Both the position numbers and the translations under genes were made by a program. The notes below the pieces were generated by a model that saw nothing but the letters and a program-made list of their open reading frames with translations, was not told the DNA's origin and ran no database searches. This document shows, piece by piece, positions 14,011-26,505 of a DNA stretch of 64,000 bases; positions within the stretch are counted from its first letter, which is position 1, and the number at the start of each line of letters is the position of its first letter. The stretch covers positions 3,248,976-3,312,975 of the forward strand of contig CM038215.1 of assembly GCA_021442155.1 (NCBI GenBank). The letters run 5' to 3'. Origin of the DNA: Cymbidium sinense. Taxonomy: Eukaryota > Streptophyta > Magnoliopsida > Asparagales > Orchidaceae.

Positions 14011-14820
14011 CATTTTGATTTGGATTTCTCTCCTCAATATGTGAATTCATTTTGTTAACCATTAATTTATTTTTGCTGTGAGTGCTTTATTTGGTCATCC
14101 GTTGCAAATTGATCAGGCAATGACTATGAAATCTCATCCTTCAGTGGCTTGAATCCTTGTTGAATTGGATATTACCAAGAAATGCCCCAAAGAAATTTGG
14201 TTTGGATCTGAAAATTATGGTTACATGTAAAGATTTGAATTTGAAAATTTGATCATCTTTTGTTCTCACTTTGCAAAATCCAATGATAATTACGAATGTT
14301 TCATTCTTCATCCTCACCTAAAAAGAAAATCCTATTAAGGAAACTCATTCTAACCCTAGGCGACCATGTTAAATATCAAAAGCTACTTAAAAAAAAGGAT
14401 TTATTGAATGTTCCTAGTAAGGTTGTTTTACCTCTTACCTCTTCTGTGCAATTGAAGGCTTCTAATGTGGATAATAATAGTTTTTCTAAACTTGTGGATG
14501 ACAATTCTATTTCCTCTGATTCGATCTCTACATCCTTGTCGGCTTTGATTGATGAAAATGAAGCTTTAATTGAAAATATTAATGAGGATATTAATGTTAT
14601 GCATCATTCAAATTCTATGGAGAATATAGTTTTGGTTCCTCATCATAATCAAGTTGCAAAACTTGATTCTAATTTTCAAGTTCAGGATGATTTAAATTCT
14701 CAAAAAGATTTGGTTTTGTCTAATAATTTGGGTATTGAAGAGAAAGGGTTGGGTGTTCACACTTTCCTTCTTAATATATATGTTTCTGCTCCCTCTCTTG
14801 CTATGCTCATTTGCCTTTAA
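14011..14820 (+). pseudogene. L1 LINE, ORF1 relic (DUF4283/zinc-knuckle type)
   Basis: This is the 5' part of a plant L1-type LINE starting where array I ends. Reading through stops, 14080-14310 gives GHPLQIDQAM, then SHPSVA and EIWFGSENYGY, then F.F.FENLIIFCSHFAKSND and NYECF. This is the C-terminal part of the plant DUF4283 ORF1 domain followed by a zinc knuckle. The knuckle is damaged: the second Cys is Phe and the His is Asn. A 174-codon frame follows (14296-14820): Ser/Asn/Asp-rich, no recognised fold, typical of the linker between ORF1 domain and endonuclease. The 5' UTR is not identifiable. The LINE may have been inserted into the telomere-like array. Confidence 0.7.
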
Positions 14821-15084
14821 GAAACTCTAATGTCTTGGAAGAAGGAGAACTCACTTCTATACTGAGACTTTTCCTAAATTTGTGACTAATGTTGCTAAAT
14901 CCTTCTTGGATGATGATTATATGGGAAAAGAAAATGGTTTCTAAATTTATCATGCTAATAAGAGAAAGAATGTTAAAAATTTCCCTCCCAAATTGTCAAA
15001 AAACACTACATTTGTTGCAGCCTCCCTCTCCTCTTTTAATTAACCTTTTCATAACCCCATTTTATTTCCTTATGTTTAATTTTA

Positions 15085-15799
15085 TTATTTGGAATGTTAG
15101 GGATCGGTACCTCTCTATTCAAACTATTAGAAATATTTGTAGAATTCATATATTTCTTTACTTATTGTTCTGGAGCTTCTTATTCATGCTAATAAAATTA
15201 ACCATGTTGCTAGAATGATTGATTTCAATAAATTTTTCTCTAATGTTAGGAATAAGATTTGATGTTTTTGGAGTAATTTTGTTGATGTTTCTATTCTTGA
15301 TGATTTTCAACAAGTAGTCAACACTAAAATCTCTTAAGGTTATTATTGTGTTTTGGGCTCTTTCATTTATGCATCTTGTAATAGATGGTAGAAATCTTCT
15401 TTGGGATAATTTGAGAATTTTGCTACATCTATCAATAAACCTTGGTTTGTTGGTGGGGATTTCAACATTATTTTATTCTCTTCTGAACAAAGTGGTGGTT
15501 GCTCTCCTAATATTCATTCCATGGAAGAATTTTCCAATATGATCCTTGATTGTATTTTAATTGGTATTGGTTTTAAGGGTTCTAATTATACTTGGCAAAA
15601 CTCTAGACTTTGGCAAAAGGTTGGATCGAATTATTTTTAATACTCATTGGAATACTCAATGGCCTATTTCTTCTATAGATCATTTAAGCTGAACCTTGTC
15701 TAATCATGATCCTCTTTTGGTTTCTATTAATGATAATTCTAATATATTAAAGAATTTCTCTCCTTTCAGATTTCAGAACATGTGGATTCAGCATATTAA
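15085..15799 (+). pseudogene. L1 LINE, endonuclease (EEP fold) relic
   Basis: This is the apurinic-type endonuclease domain of the same LINE, which nicks target DNA in target-primed reverse transcription. It is scattered over several frames. IIWNVR (near 15085) is the usual domain start. GGDFN, a metal-binding motif, is at 15452-15466, followed by SSEQSGGCSPN and MEEFSNMILD. GSNYTWQNSR leads to LDRIIFNTHW, and SNHDPLLVSI carries the catalytic His near 15699-15728. RFQNMWIQHIN then leads to the cut at 15799. Frameshifts and stops show it is inactive. The coding sequence resumes at 23443 after the LTR insertion. Confidence 0.8.
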
Positions 15800-16490
15800 T
15801 GTTGACCTCACTTTTGGAGTGAGTTCTCAACCTCCTCTTCTTAGACCTAGGGATCTTCTAGACACTAAGACTTCCTTAGCCATAAGACACTTCTAGTGAT
15901 TAGGTGAACACTTAACCTAAACCTAAAGACATAGAAGGGTTAATCATAGGATTAGACTATGCCTTAGGAATTAAGGAGACTCACCTACTCTATAGCCTAA
16001 ATCACACTGTTCACCTTCTCAAACCAAACCTCAAATTCAATTCAAATATGAAAATCCAAATTCAAATCCAAATCAAATGATTGAAGCCCATGATTGAATC
16101 AAAATCAAAATCCTTCCTAAGACCTATGATTTATCTTATGGACTTAGCCTTAGCCAAATCCAAATCAATCCAAATATAATTGGTTTTCTCAAAGAACATT
16201 TCAACCCTTCTATCAATTTATCAAATTCAAACTCAAACTCAACTTTAAATCATGATCCAAACCTAAATCCAAATCAAATCAAATCCAAATCCAAACCCTT
16301 AAGCCAATTTCATGGACTTAGCCAAGTTCTACCTAAAACCAATCAATCCTTCAATCATCATTCAAAGTTCTACCTAAAATCACAATCAAAACCATCAAGT
16401 AAATCATTCATATTAGAATTCAAAATCAAATGCAATTTTAGTCAAGTTTAAGCCTAAATTAATTCAAATCATGATTTGAATGTTATGTCA
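15800..16490 (-). mobile_element. LTR-B, 3' end of long LTR (inverted)
   Basis: On the minus strand this matches the last ~0.7 kb of the long LTRs ending at 43941 and 53194. All three end with an 'aaaa/gtgaggtcaaca'-like sequence, so the + strand here begins TGTTGACCTC. The shared stretch includes the 'ttaagtgttcacctaat' block near 15900-15920. It is cut at about 16490, where unrelated DNA with the peptide deformylase fragment begins. The flanking base string ATTAA (15795-15799) recurs at 23443-23447, as expected for a target-site duplication. Confidence 0.75.
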
Positions 16491-16577
16491 CTAATATATA
16501 TAAAAAAGAAAATGATAATAACAACAACAAATTTTAATTTAACATACACAACCCATTTGAAATCTAAAATGAACTAC

Positions 16578-16581
<4 letters not shown>

Positions 16582-16628
<47 letters not shown>
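16582..16628 (+). repeat. (GA)n microsatellite
   Basis: A nearly perfect run of about 23 GA dinucleotides directly readable from the sequence, inside the non-LTR insert. Confidence 0.95.
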
Positions 16629-16633
<5 letters not shown>

Positions 16634-17056
16634 TTTAAACCAATTCTAAACATCAAACAAAATTTATGCAGAATTAAATCAAAATAAAAACTATAAATAA
16701 ATGTTATATATATAATATATTAACCATTAAATCAAAATAATTAATTTATCAAATTATGAATCCATATTATGAACAATTATTAATCATAATTAAAATTATC
16801 TTATTTTATACACATAACTTATAAATTTTCATTCAATTATTTACTATAGGTATTAAAATTATGTAAAAATTGTTAAATCATTTATTTAAAAAAAAAATCA
16901 GGTTTCACCAATTTTTTTTAAAAAAAAGGGAAAAACAAAACTATTAAATGACATACTCCTTGCTAATTTATGTGATCATGACAACATATAAAAAATGCAA
17001 AAAAAAAATAAATAAAAAGATAGAACGTGGGAGAACTTGGGGCATGTAAGACAAAC

Positions 17057-17061
<5 letters not shown>

Positions 17062-17087
<26 letters not shown>

Positions 17088-17088
17088 A
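17062..17088 (+). repeat. (CT)n microsatellite
   Basis: About 13 CT dinucleotides lying some 440 bases upstream of the deformylase-like frame. This is compatible with a promoter or leader pyrimidine tract, but it may be plain microsatellite DNA. Confidence 0.9.
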
Positions 17089-17498
17089 GAAAACATGACA
17101 CACTAAAAAAAAATGAGGCCCCTTCAGGCAAGAGAAGCCGAAGCCCTCTCATTCCTACTTCACTTGAGAGTGGCTCTCCAATCCCAGCCGACCCTAAAAA
17201 AATTAAAAATAAAAAATATCTCCGAGCAGCACTCCTCTGCTGGATGCAAAGCTTGAAAGCAAACTCTCCCTCACGTCCATCTCTTCCTCTCAACCAAGCG
17301 AAGCCTAGCTGACCCAAGCAGCATCCATGCCTCCCTCTTCCTCCAGCAGGTGACCTCTCTTACCTCACTTTCTCCAAAACTGAGACACACAGTAGCATGT
17401 AGCATGTAGCTGATCGAAACTTTTTTGATCCCAACTAGGCCCCATAAATTTGGCTACCTGCAGAAAGCACATGAGACATCCCATGAATTTTATATTGA

Positions 17499-18515
17499 TT
17501 GATCGAACCATGCCACTCGCATAGCCTGGCTACTAGTGAACTCTCCCTCTATGCCTCCATCATCTTTCATAAAGACCATGACTTTCTAGCCCCAACCCCT
17601 TCATCTTCTCCCATTGCATCACTAGTCATAGAAGAACCCCTTCAAAGGTCTCCGTTGGATGGTTCTCTGGATTTAGCATGAAGAAGAAATCCCTACCTAA
17701 AATTGGCGGATATGGTCCTCCATGAGCCTATCGTTGAGGTCTCCTTGGAGGAGATCAGATTGGAAGAAGATCCAGAAGATCATAGATGACATGATTGTGG
17801 TTATGCAGAAGGCTCTCAGTGTCAGCCTCACTGCTCCATAGATTGGTATTCCTTTGAGGGAAATGAGCTGAATGGCCATGGAATAGGTGCAAGTATTGAT
17901 GCAAAATAGTATGCTAGGGATTTAATTGCCCTGAAAGCCATCCTCAATGATGCATAAATTCCAAATCACAGGCACTATCGGTAGCTCCTAGAGGGTTCTT
18001 TAATGATCCATAGTGGTATGCTCAGCTTCTAGAGGATTTTGAACCTAATGTTCTCAATGCCCTAACATATCATATATATAATGTGGGTAAAGATTATTAT
18101 TCTTGAAGACACAAAGGAATACATTAGCTATGCTCTTAAGAGTGAAACTGATGCACAAGACCATCAACCTTTTAATCTCCTGGTAATAATTAATCCAGAA
18201 CTTCAGAAGAAGGGAAGCAAAATAGCTTTGTTCTTCGAAAGATGTTTAAGTGTTGATGGATTTAGAGCTATGGTAGAGCATCATATGCAAGTGAAGGTCA
18301 CAAGTCACGATCATTTTGGTCAACCTATCAAAATTGCTACTTCTGGATGGATGGCTCACATATTACAACATGAGTTTGATCATCTAAATGAGACTATATA
18401 TGTGGATAAGATTGTTCTGAGAACATTTAGAAAAGTCAAGATTTTAGATTTGCCTCTTCTAGTAGGATGCCCAAAGCCAGGTGTCTATGAACAAGTGAGG
18501 AGGAAGCGACCATAG
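17499..18515 (+). pseudogene. PDF1A: Peptide deformylase 1A pseudogene (non-processed)
   Basis: This is a relic of organellar peptide deformylase, the metalloenzyme that removes the formyl group from N-terminal Met of mitochondrial and plastid proteins. 17499-17681 may be the transit-peptide region. 17660-17861 gives SLPKI, then VLHEP and KIQKIIDDMIVVM, and motif I reads SVSLTAP-stop-IGIPLR where the family has GVGLAAPQIG. 17862-18083 does not match deformylase and is probably an intron relic. 18084-18515 is one open frame: [25 protein letters not shown] (motif II, EGCLS with Gly to Arg, 18237-18251), and HEFDH intact (18369-18383), then a normal family C-terminus. The stop in motif I, a frameshift near 17765 and the changed motif II mark it as dead. 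Its intron-like gap argues for a genomic copy. It sits inside LTR-B. Confidence 0.85.
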
Positions 18516-18780
18516 GAGCAAAGAAAAAGAATGCTAACTAAAGTATTGATTTGACCCAATAAGCACCTCAATAGGGCTTCATTTCTTCCAAACGAAGCCA
18601 CCTCTTGGAATCCACTGACATTATCTAAAATTTTTAAACGCTTAGAAAGCCTCAGGGATCTCATGTTTGATGTGTTGAATGCGAGCATCGTTAGGATCCA
18701 ACCTTTAGAGCTCCTACACTTTACTCTTTAATCCTTTCGGTGACAGTTTAGAGATAAAAGTAAGACCATTCATTTTTTGT
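18516..18780. other. 3' flank of the deformylase relic
   Basis: About 260 bases between the deformylase stop codon and the point where LTR homology resumes. No second gene is visible. It is presumably downstream DNA carried with the captured gene fragment. Confidence 0.4.
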
Positions 18781-21700
18781 GTTTGAAGTGAATAGTTTTG
18801 ATTAGCCGAATGGTGCAGTGATTTGATTGCACCTATCAAGCCATGATTAACTCAAGGGCCATTTGATCTTTGATTGAATGATCATGATTAATCTAATATT
18901 TTATTTATAATTAAATTCAATCAGATCTAAAAAAAGAAGTTATTCAATCTTCAGAATAAACAAAAAAGAAAGAAATAATATGTGATCAAACAAAATCCAA
19001 AAAAATGTACAAATTAAATTATCATAAAATTTAAGTAAAACTTTGTATAAAAGAGATTAACTGAACCAATAACATTATAAATATTATAATCAAATATAAA
19101 AAAGTTATTTGAACATAATTTATTAATGTCAATTATAAAAATCAATTTAATCCCTAGTTATTATATATTGATCTTAAAAGTGAAAAATAAAATTTAATTG
19201 TGAGACATATCTTTAATTATAATTAATTTAACAATTAATTACAATTAACTAAGCTTTATTTGATTAGTTATTCATATAAAATATTGGAGGAAAATGATTA
19301 GGACTTCTTTCCTAATTGTTTCCTCTAATTTATTTCATTAAGAGTGGGGATTTATTGATCCATTTCATTTGGAGGATAATTAAATAATTTGGCATATTAA
19401 TTAAGAGAAATTAATTAATTAATTAATGATTTTATTAATCAAATTAAAATTACAATCATATGATTCTTCAATTAATTCATGGGTAGATCTTTAGGTGTTT
19501 AATAGCCCAAAGAGAGTTATAATCAAATTATGCTTTACCCATATGTGTGGGAAAATCATAAAAGTAATTAATTAAGTTTTTTATTCTAATTAATCAATAA
19601 TTGTGAGCTAATTTCATTAGGCCCTTTCATTTCTTAGGATCATTGCAAGTTATTTTCCATGCATATTATGTTGGCTCATAATTATTTAATTAATTACTTT
19701 AAGGTAACATAAGTAAGGGTTAATTAGTTGATTTAATGCATATTATAGCCTAATTAATCCATAAAATCCACTTTTTTACATTTTATTAAACCAAATCAAT
19801 TCACAAACATGGGAATGGGTTAGGATCAACAAACTTTCCTTCATTTCATTAAATCAAATTGAAACATAAAAGTTAAAAGTGACATAAGAAACTTTAGTTT
19901 CCTATAATGATTTTATTTGATATGATTGTCCTTAGGAATTAATTTAATTGAACTAAATCATGTGTTTATGTTTAGTTATTCTTCTCCAATCATATTAAAT
20001 GTTGTATGTCATTTGATTCATGCATTCATCTTTTGCAAAATTAACTAAATCAAATGGCTCCCTTTATGTCTAGCTTGCATGTATTTATCTAATTTAATAT
20101 ATGTGTGGCTATTATCACTATTAAATCAAAGTTATTTTCAAAATTTTATAAGTCAACTACAATATTTGGAGTGATAATAGTTATAAATATTTATAAGCTT
20201 GCATGTGTTTATGGCTTAGAACATGTGATATGGAGTTCTCTTTCTTTAATCTATATGGATTTACATAAAGTTTGAATGTTAACAAGTGTATAGTCCATCT
20301 AAAAAGGACACAACATTTGTTTGAATTCATTCCTATGTATTTCTAAGTTAGAATTTAGATAGAACTTTAGCTTACTTGTATAAATAATTCAATTGAAAGA
20401 AATACAACTTTTGCATGATTTTCCATTCTTGTAGTCACTTATATTCAAGAATAGTGGGTATATCTAGTCTGGACATTCCAGGAATGTAAGACTTTAAGTA
20501 GCCCTAAGGAGGTCTTTACCTCACTCCCTTGGTTTAACAATGGCGAAGTATCCTCTTAAAACTTTTATACACTTTTATGTGCATTTAGCTAATGAATCAA
20601 AATCTCCTTTTCAACTTTAACTCACATGTATAAATAATTCAATTTAAAGAAATAAAACTATTTCATTATTTTCCATTCTTGTAGTCATTTGTACATTCTT
20701 GTGTATTCAAGAATAATGGGTATATCTAATCTGGGCAATCCAGGGATGTGAAGCTTTAAGTAGCCCCAAGGAGGTCCTTACCTCATTCCCCTAGTTTAAC
20801 AATGGCTGCTTAAAACTTTTATACACTTGTATGTGCATTTAGCTAATGAATAAAAATCTCCTTTTCTACAAATATACACATCTATATTAATCATCTAAGT
20901 GTGCTAAAACATATTGTATGTCTAGGTATGTTTAAGATTAATATCATATGCATGTTACATGTGATGGAAAGGAATGATTGAACATATGTCATGTGATAGT
21001 AATTCAATTGAATTAATCTTAAGATATTTTCAAATTAAATAAGATTATTTAAAGTGAGCCTAAACTTAGGATTAAGTTAAAATGTGTAATAATCCATTCA
21101 CTAATGAGAACTAAATCAAATTAACATGCTTTCAAAAGTGGCTTAAGGTTAGGATGAAAGTGGGCAATCCTCTTTTCTTCTCTTTATAACACTTAGTTGC
21201 TAAGTGTAATCAAATGAAACAGAAGAAAACACAAATTAAAATTCTCAAATCAATTAAATAACTTCAAGTAAAACTAACCCTTCATGTTAAATTAAATCTT
21301 TCTATACTTAGAGAACTACAACTCTAATGCCTAGCAAGACATACCACACAAGCCTTAACACACACATTATAATTAAGTCACTACTTCTAGCTTTATGTTA
21401 GGGTGATGCTTGGTATGATGTATATTTTGGTTTGTGATGTATTATTGTAGACTAGATCTTAGGGTGTATGCCTCGTAGACTAGATGGTAGGTTGTGATTA
21501 GCCTAATCATATTTTCTGCATGCAATTATGCTTAAGGGGCTACTTAAAAATAAATATAAATGCTCTCTTTGCAAGCTGCTTAAGCCCCTAAGCATAATCC
21601 AAGTTAGGACAGATGGGCTTGGTTACCCATGTGCATGGTGCTAAGTCCAAATTATGATATAACTTCTTGGGATTGTATGTATGTTTAACTAACCTCTATT

Positions 21701-23442
21701 TTGCAGGTGTAGTTAGATTTACTTTTCCTATTATTAATGTAATTTTGCAATTAGGAATTAGGATTAGTGCTATGGGGGATAAGGATGAGCATTGGTTAGA
21801 AGGCTTTGTCTTGGGAGGCCATGTGATGCTTTTGAAGTGGAGCAAATCAAATCAAAGGAAAGAAATGAAGACATGATGAATGAAGAATGAAGACCCCCTA
21901 TAGCATTCATTCATTATAAATTATAATTATTATTTTGTAATTTCAGGTTGTATAAGGGTAGAGCTCGGCTACCCATCTTTTTTTTGGGTTGTACGGTGGT
22001 ACCCACCGCATCATCCTTTTATTCTTGCATGATAGTTATAGAAATTGCTTGATGATTTGTTTAGGATTTGTACTAGAAATGGCATGCTTTTCTTAGTTTC
22101 TTAAATGATTGATGTTTGAATGTGTGGCCTAGATGCGATTAGGCTCTTAGGAAAAAATAAATCTTTTACCCAACTATAACTGATAATTAAAGTTTTAAAT
22201 AATTCATAACCTCACATAAACCCTAGGCATTAAATCAAGGTAATTAAAAGATTTAGCAACCCCTTAGCTGAATGTTGTTTGTCTCACATCATGCATGCAT
22301 ATTGCTTCACTCTTGCTAAGAGAGGGTTTTCATCCTTGCACGATAGGGGAAAGCTTGACCTTTGAGGGCCTCCTCTGTAGAGGAAAACACCTCTTTCCTA
22401 TTGATTTAGCCAATAGTCTAACTTCATCATGCATATAAGCATACGAAATCCCAATACTATTATCAAAATGAAGTGTCCAAAATCAAATAAAATTCGAAAA
22501 GATTTGCACTTGTAGATTAAATCATTAGTCATACCACTGATGCTCTAGTCTCTTAGGGAGTGAGTTTTAGGACTTTTATCCCTTTCTAAATTAATAACAT
22601 CCCAACTATCTTACAAATGCATAAGAATTATCTACATGGTTTTAAAATCATTAAAGGAGTTAGTTGTCGGCCACTCTAGGCAATTATAAGCCTAGCAGTC
22701 AGGTGGTTTATTCTCTCTTGTGGAGGTAAAACTTATGCCCATTTTCACTTAGACCTAGATCGTGCTTTGGCTTATGCCAAAGCTCCCTAGATATAGGGTC
22801 TTAGGTTGTTGTTTCCTTTGGGCTACTAGCATAAATCCTCACCTAGGCATTTCCACAACCTTGTATTGTTTGATTATAAGTCCTAGCTTTATAATAAAAT
22901 GTCAACTTCAATAAAATTAATCTCTTCAACGTCAAACATACAAAGCCCAACCATTGGATAGATTGGAATGTTAACTAGGCTTCCTAGTATCATGAGCATT
23001 TCCTACTCATTCTCTTTTGCTTCGATAATAAGTCTTCTCCTTGAACAATCCTAATTGATTTCCCTATACGAATAATCCTTTGATAGTCTAGCCTTGAAAT
23101 CTTCGTAGACCTTAATTTCTAATTTAATTGAGAGTATTCTTAAGTAATTCCCATTCCTTAAGATGTAATTAACTATGGGGGCTTGACTCCATAGGGAACT
23201 TAATAAACTCAGCTTAAAATAAACCCTACTTTACTTTTCCATGTAAAGTAGGGGAAAGATCTCTGGTATATTTGAAGACCCATCATGCCTTAGGAGTCCT
23301 TATTAGGTGATTAAGTCCATTATAGGGTGATGATTTATATCTTTCAAGGTAGTGCATCATTCCTTAATTTCATACCTGATCACTTCAATAAGTATTCCCT
23401 AAGATCTATGTGGTGTCCCACATCTCAAAAACAAACACCATA
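18780..23442 (-). mobile_element. LTR-B, 5' part of long LTR (inverted)
   Basis: On the minus strand this is collinear with the first ~4.7 kb of LTR-D. The terminus at 23440 reads TGGTGTTTGTTTTTGA, identical to the start of LTR-D at 45312. The 'gatcaaagatc' region near 18865 matches 50034-50045. The internal direct duplication seen in LTR-D is also here (about 20450-20550 and 20700-20810). With 15800-16490 it makes one inverted LTR of ~7.6 kb in a LINE, lacking the LTR segment equivalent to about 50100-52400 and carrying the deformylase DNA in its place. No internal retroelement domain is present, so it is best read as a solo LTR. The open frame at 21667-21876 is not conserved. Confidence 0.75.
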
Positions 23443-25060
23443 ATTAATTTTTTAATGTTGTGGCTAACAATTGGAAAGCTCTTATACTTCCTGATAATTC
23501 AATTAGGGGAATGAATAGGCTCTAGTTTAAATAGAAATGATTAAAACAAAATCTGGTTTGGTGGAATAACTTTTTTTTTAAAAATCTTTTGCTAATATCA
23601 AGGATATGAAAATTTTGGTTTATGATCTTGAAGTTTCTATTATGACAAAACCTTCCAAGATTATGGACTTGAATGAGGCAAAGGATAAACTTATTAATTT
23701 TCAAAATATGGAAAAAACTTATTGGCATAAAAAATTTGCTAGTAAATATATTACAGATGGTGACAGGAATACTAGGTATTTACATGCTTTAGTTAATAAA
23801 AATAGAGCTTTAAATAATATTCAAAAAATTAAAAATGATAATGGAGATTGGATTACGAAGAATAATGATATTAAGGATTTGATTATTAATTATTTTAGAA
23901 ATATGCATAATAAGAGTTTCTCTTATGAAGCTATTTCGAAATTGCACCAGATTCCTTCTACTATTACCAATGATGAAAATACTTTGCTTACTATTTTTCC
24001 TAATGAAGATGAAAATTTTAAGGTTCTTAATAGCATGAACATAGATTCTATTGCTGGACCGGAGGGTTTCACTTCTCAATTTTTTCAAAAATGTTGGTTT
24101 ATTATTAAAAATGATTTCATTGATGTTGTGGTTGATTTATTTAATGGTAATCCTTTTCCTTGATATTTTTCTAGCACTTCTATTGTTCTAATACTTAAAA
24201 AAGATAATCTGAACTATTGGAGTGAGTTTAGACCTATTAGTCTTTGCAGCTTATTCAATAAGCTAATTTCCAAAATTATTGTCAACATGCTTAGTCCTCT
24301 TCTTCATAAGACTATCTCTCTCAACCAAACTGATTTTATTAGAGGTAGATCTATTTCTTGTAATATTTTACTTTCCTAAGAATTAATTTATGAATTAGAT
24401 GTTGAGACTAGAGGTGGAAATATTCTTTTCAAATTAAATATTAACAAAGATTTTGATAATATCTTTTGGGATTTCCCTTTTCATATTTTGAATTTATTTG
24501 TGTTTTCTAATAAATTTATTTTTTCTATTAAAAATTATATTAATAATACCTTATTTTTTATTTTGCTTAATGGGGAAGCTTTGAGTTTCTTTCCTTCCTC
24601 CCATGGCTTAAGACAATGGAATCCTTTATCTCTTGCTTTATTTATCATTAATGTTGAATTCTTATTTAGGAGCATCAATGAGTTATTATTAAATAATCCT
24701 AGTATGTATTACAGAACTCTTGGTGGTCTTCTTGTTCCCCATTTAAGCTTTGTGGATGATTTTATTATTTTTTGCAATGTTTTTATTCATCATATGAAGA
24801 ATCTTAAGAATTTTTTGACTACATTTGGTAGAGAAAGTGGTTTTACTATCAATGATAACAAAAGTTATTTTATTACTTCTTCGAGTATCTCCAATAATAA
24901 AATTAATCACATCCTGCATGTTACTAATTTTGAACATCAACATTTACCTCTTAAGTACTTGGGTGCTCCTCTTTTCAAAGGTCTAAAATGATCCCATCTT
25001 TTTTATGATTTAATTCAAAATATTTTAAATAAAAGTTATGTTTGGGAATTTCATTTACTC
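23443..25060 (+). pseudogene. L1 LINE, reverse transcriptase relic
   Basis: Continuation of the LINE cut at 15799. It starts with an ANNWKALILPDNSIRGM stretch, followed in other frames by the endonuclease-RT linker (23606-24163: SKYITDGDRNTRYLHALVN, IAGPEGFTSQFFQKCW). The RT follows: FRPISLCSLFNKLISKII near 24223; the first catalytic block reads NINKDFD (24437-24457), so the first catalytic Asp is Asn; GLRQWNPLS (24605-24631) where the family has GLRQGDPLS; FVDD (24749-24760) for the usual YADD/FADD; then PLKYLGAPLF. Several stops and substitutions at key sites make it inactive. The encoded activity would have been target-primed copying of the element RNA. Confidence 0.85.
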
Positions 25061-26505
25061 TCCTTTGATGGCAAGCTCACTATTCTTAAAAGCACTCTCA
25101 ATTCAATGCCATTATATATGATGCAAACTATTATTCCTACTAATTCTACTCTTACCAAAATTGATCGCTTGCTTAATAAACTTTTTTGGGGATCCAATAA
25201 TTTTATTAAAAGAATGCATTGGACATCCTGGTATAAATGCTATGGTCCTCTAGGTGAAGGTGGTCTTGGTTGCAAACCTATTTGTGATGCTATTATTGTC
25301 TTCTCTCATAAGCTCTGGTGGAATATTAGAAAGAACGATAGCCTTTGGGCTAATTTTTCCAAGGTAAACACCCTCTTATCTATGATTATAAAGTTGGTGA
25401 CTCTCTGGTTTGGAAAAGGCTTTGCTCCATTAGATGGGTTGCTGAATCCTTAATATCTTGGGGTATTCATTCAGGTTCATCCATCTTTTGCAAGACAATT
25501 GGATTGGAAATGGCTCTATTGACTCCCTTTTATCTACACACTCTAGCTATCAAAGTTAACTCTTTTTGGCTTAATAACAATTGGAATGAAAACAAACTTG
25601 AGAATTATATCTCTATTTCTCTTTTTGATAAGTTTAGAAATGTCCCTATATTTTTAACAAACTTGATCAAATTATTTTTAAGCTCTCTTACAATGGCGAT
25701 TTCGTTCTTAAAGAAGTTTGGAATTTTATTAGAGATAACCAGAACTCCTCTAATATTTTCATTAAACTTTGGAACAATATCATTCGCATTTGTTATTCAG
25801 TTTTAGGTTGGAGGATTTTGAATAACTTTATTCATGTAGATTTCTTGCTCTGGAATAAAGGGTTTCATTTACCTTCTAAGTTCTATTATTGCTTTCATAC
25901 TGAAAATGTTAATCATGTTTTTGTCAATGGTGTCATTGCTTCCAAATTATGGATATGGTATGATGATTTATTTAACACTAACTACTTTCATGGTTCCCTT
26001 TCTTTATATCAACTTCTTGATGCTTGTTTCCAAAAAACAGTGAAAGTTCATATCAAAATCTTAATTACTAGTAACTATATTTGGTTCATTTGGATGGATA
26101 GAAATGATGCTAAATATCATGGTATTCCTATGAATCATAAAAGTATCCTTTCTAGAACTAAAGAAAAAAATTCATGCTTTCTTTAATGCTAATTTAATTA
26201 GTAACATCCATTTTATTGGTTACAAATTTGTGGCTAAAAAATTGGGCATCATTCTGCCTAATGTTTCTTTGAATAAGGCTGTTAGAATTATCCATTAGAT
26301 CAAACCTAATGATAACTTTATCAAAATCAATACTGATGGTTCATTTTCACCTAATAAATATGGTTGTCGTAGTATAATTAGGGATTCCAAAGGTACTATC
26401 ATTTGTGCTTTTGCTTATCCCATCAAAGCTTGTTCTATTATTTATGCTAAGCTTATGGATGTTAATAAAGCTAATGATATTTTTTTGAACAAAGGCCTAA
26501 CCATT
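25061..26505 (+). pseudogene. L1 LINE, thumb, zf-RVT and RNase H relics
   Basis: The C-terminal third of the LINE. 25106-25453 reads MPLYMMQTIIPTN and RLLNKLFWGS, the conserved post-RT region, then MHWTSWYKCYGPLGEGGLGC. 25818-26186 carries the zinc-binding (zf-RVT) domain, with SKFYYCFHTENVNHVFVNG, in which most Cys ligands are lost. 26220-26505 is an RNase H-like domain: LGIILPN, IKINTDGSFSPNKYGC, IIRDSKGTIICAF. It stops in the middle of that domain at ~26505 and passes into CCCTAAA repeats with no poly(A), so the element is 3' truncated or was broken by recombination with the array. Confidence 0.8.

Larger units (their letters stand above)
16490..17498. other. Non-LTR DNA upstream of peptide deformylase relic
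   Basis: This stretch has no counterpart in the other long-LTR copies. It holds AT-rich DNA, a (GA)n tract at about 16582-16628, and from 17000 a GC-richer segment with a (CT)n tract at about 17062-17088. CT-rich tracts are common in plant promoters and 5' leaders, so this may be the upstream region of the captured deformylase gene. The opposing frames at 16976-17317 and 17037-17312 come from this GC-richer patch and resemble no protein I know. Confidence 0.45.

Noticed and set aside
16976..17317. Overlapping frames on both strands around the CT tract
   Set aside because: Both are products of a local GC-rich patch with a microsatellite, and neither resembles a protein family.
18081..18515. 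A working peptide deformylase encoded by the 144-codon frame
   Set aside because: Motif I is upstream with a stop codon in place of Gln and with Gly changes, and motif II is ERCLS instead of EGCLS. The open frame is only the second half.
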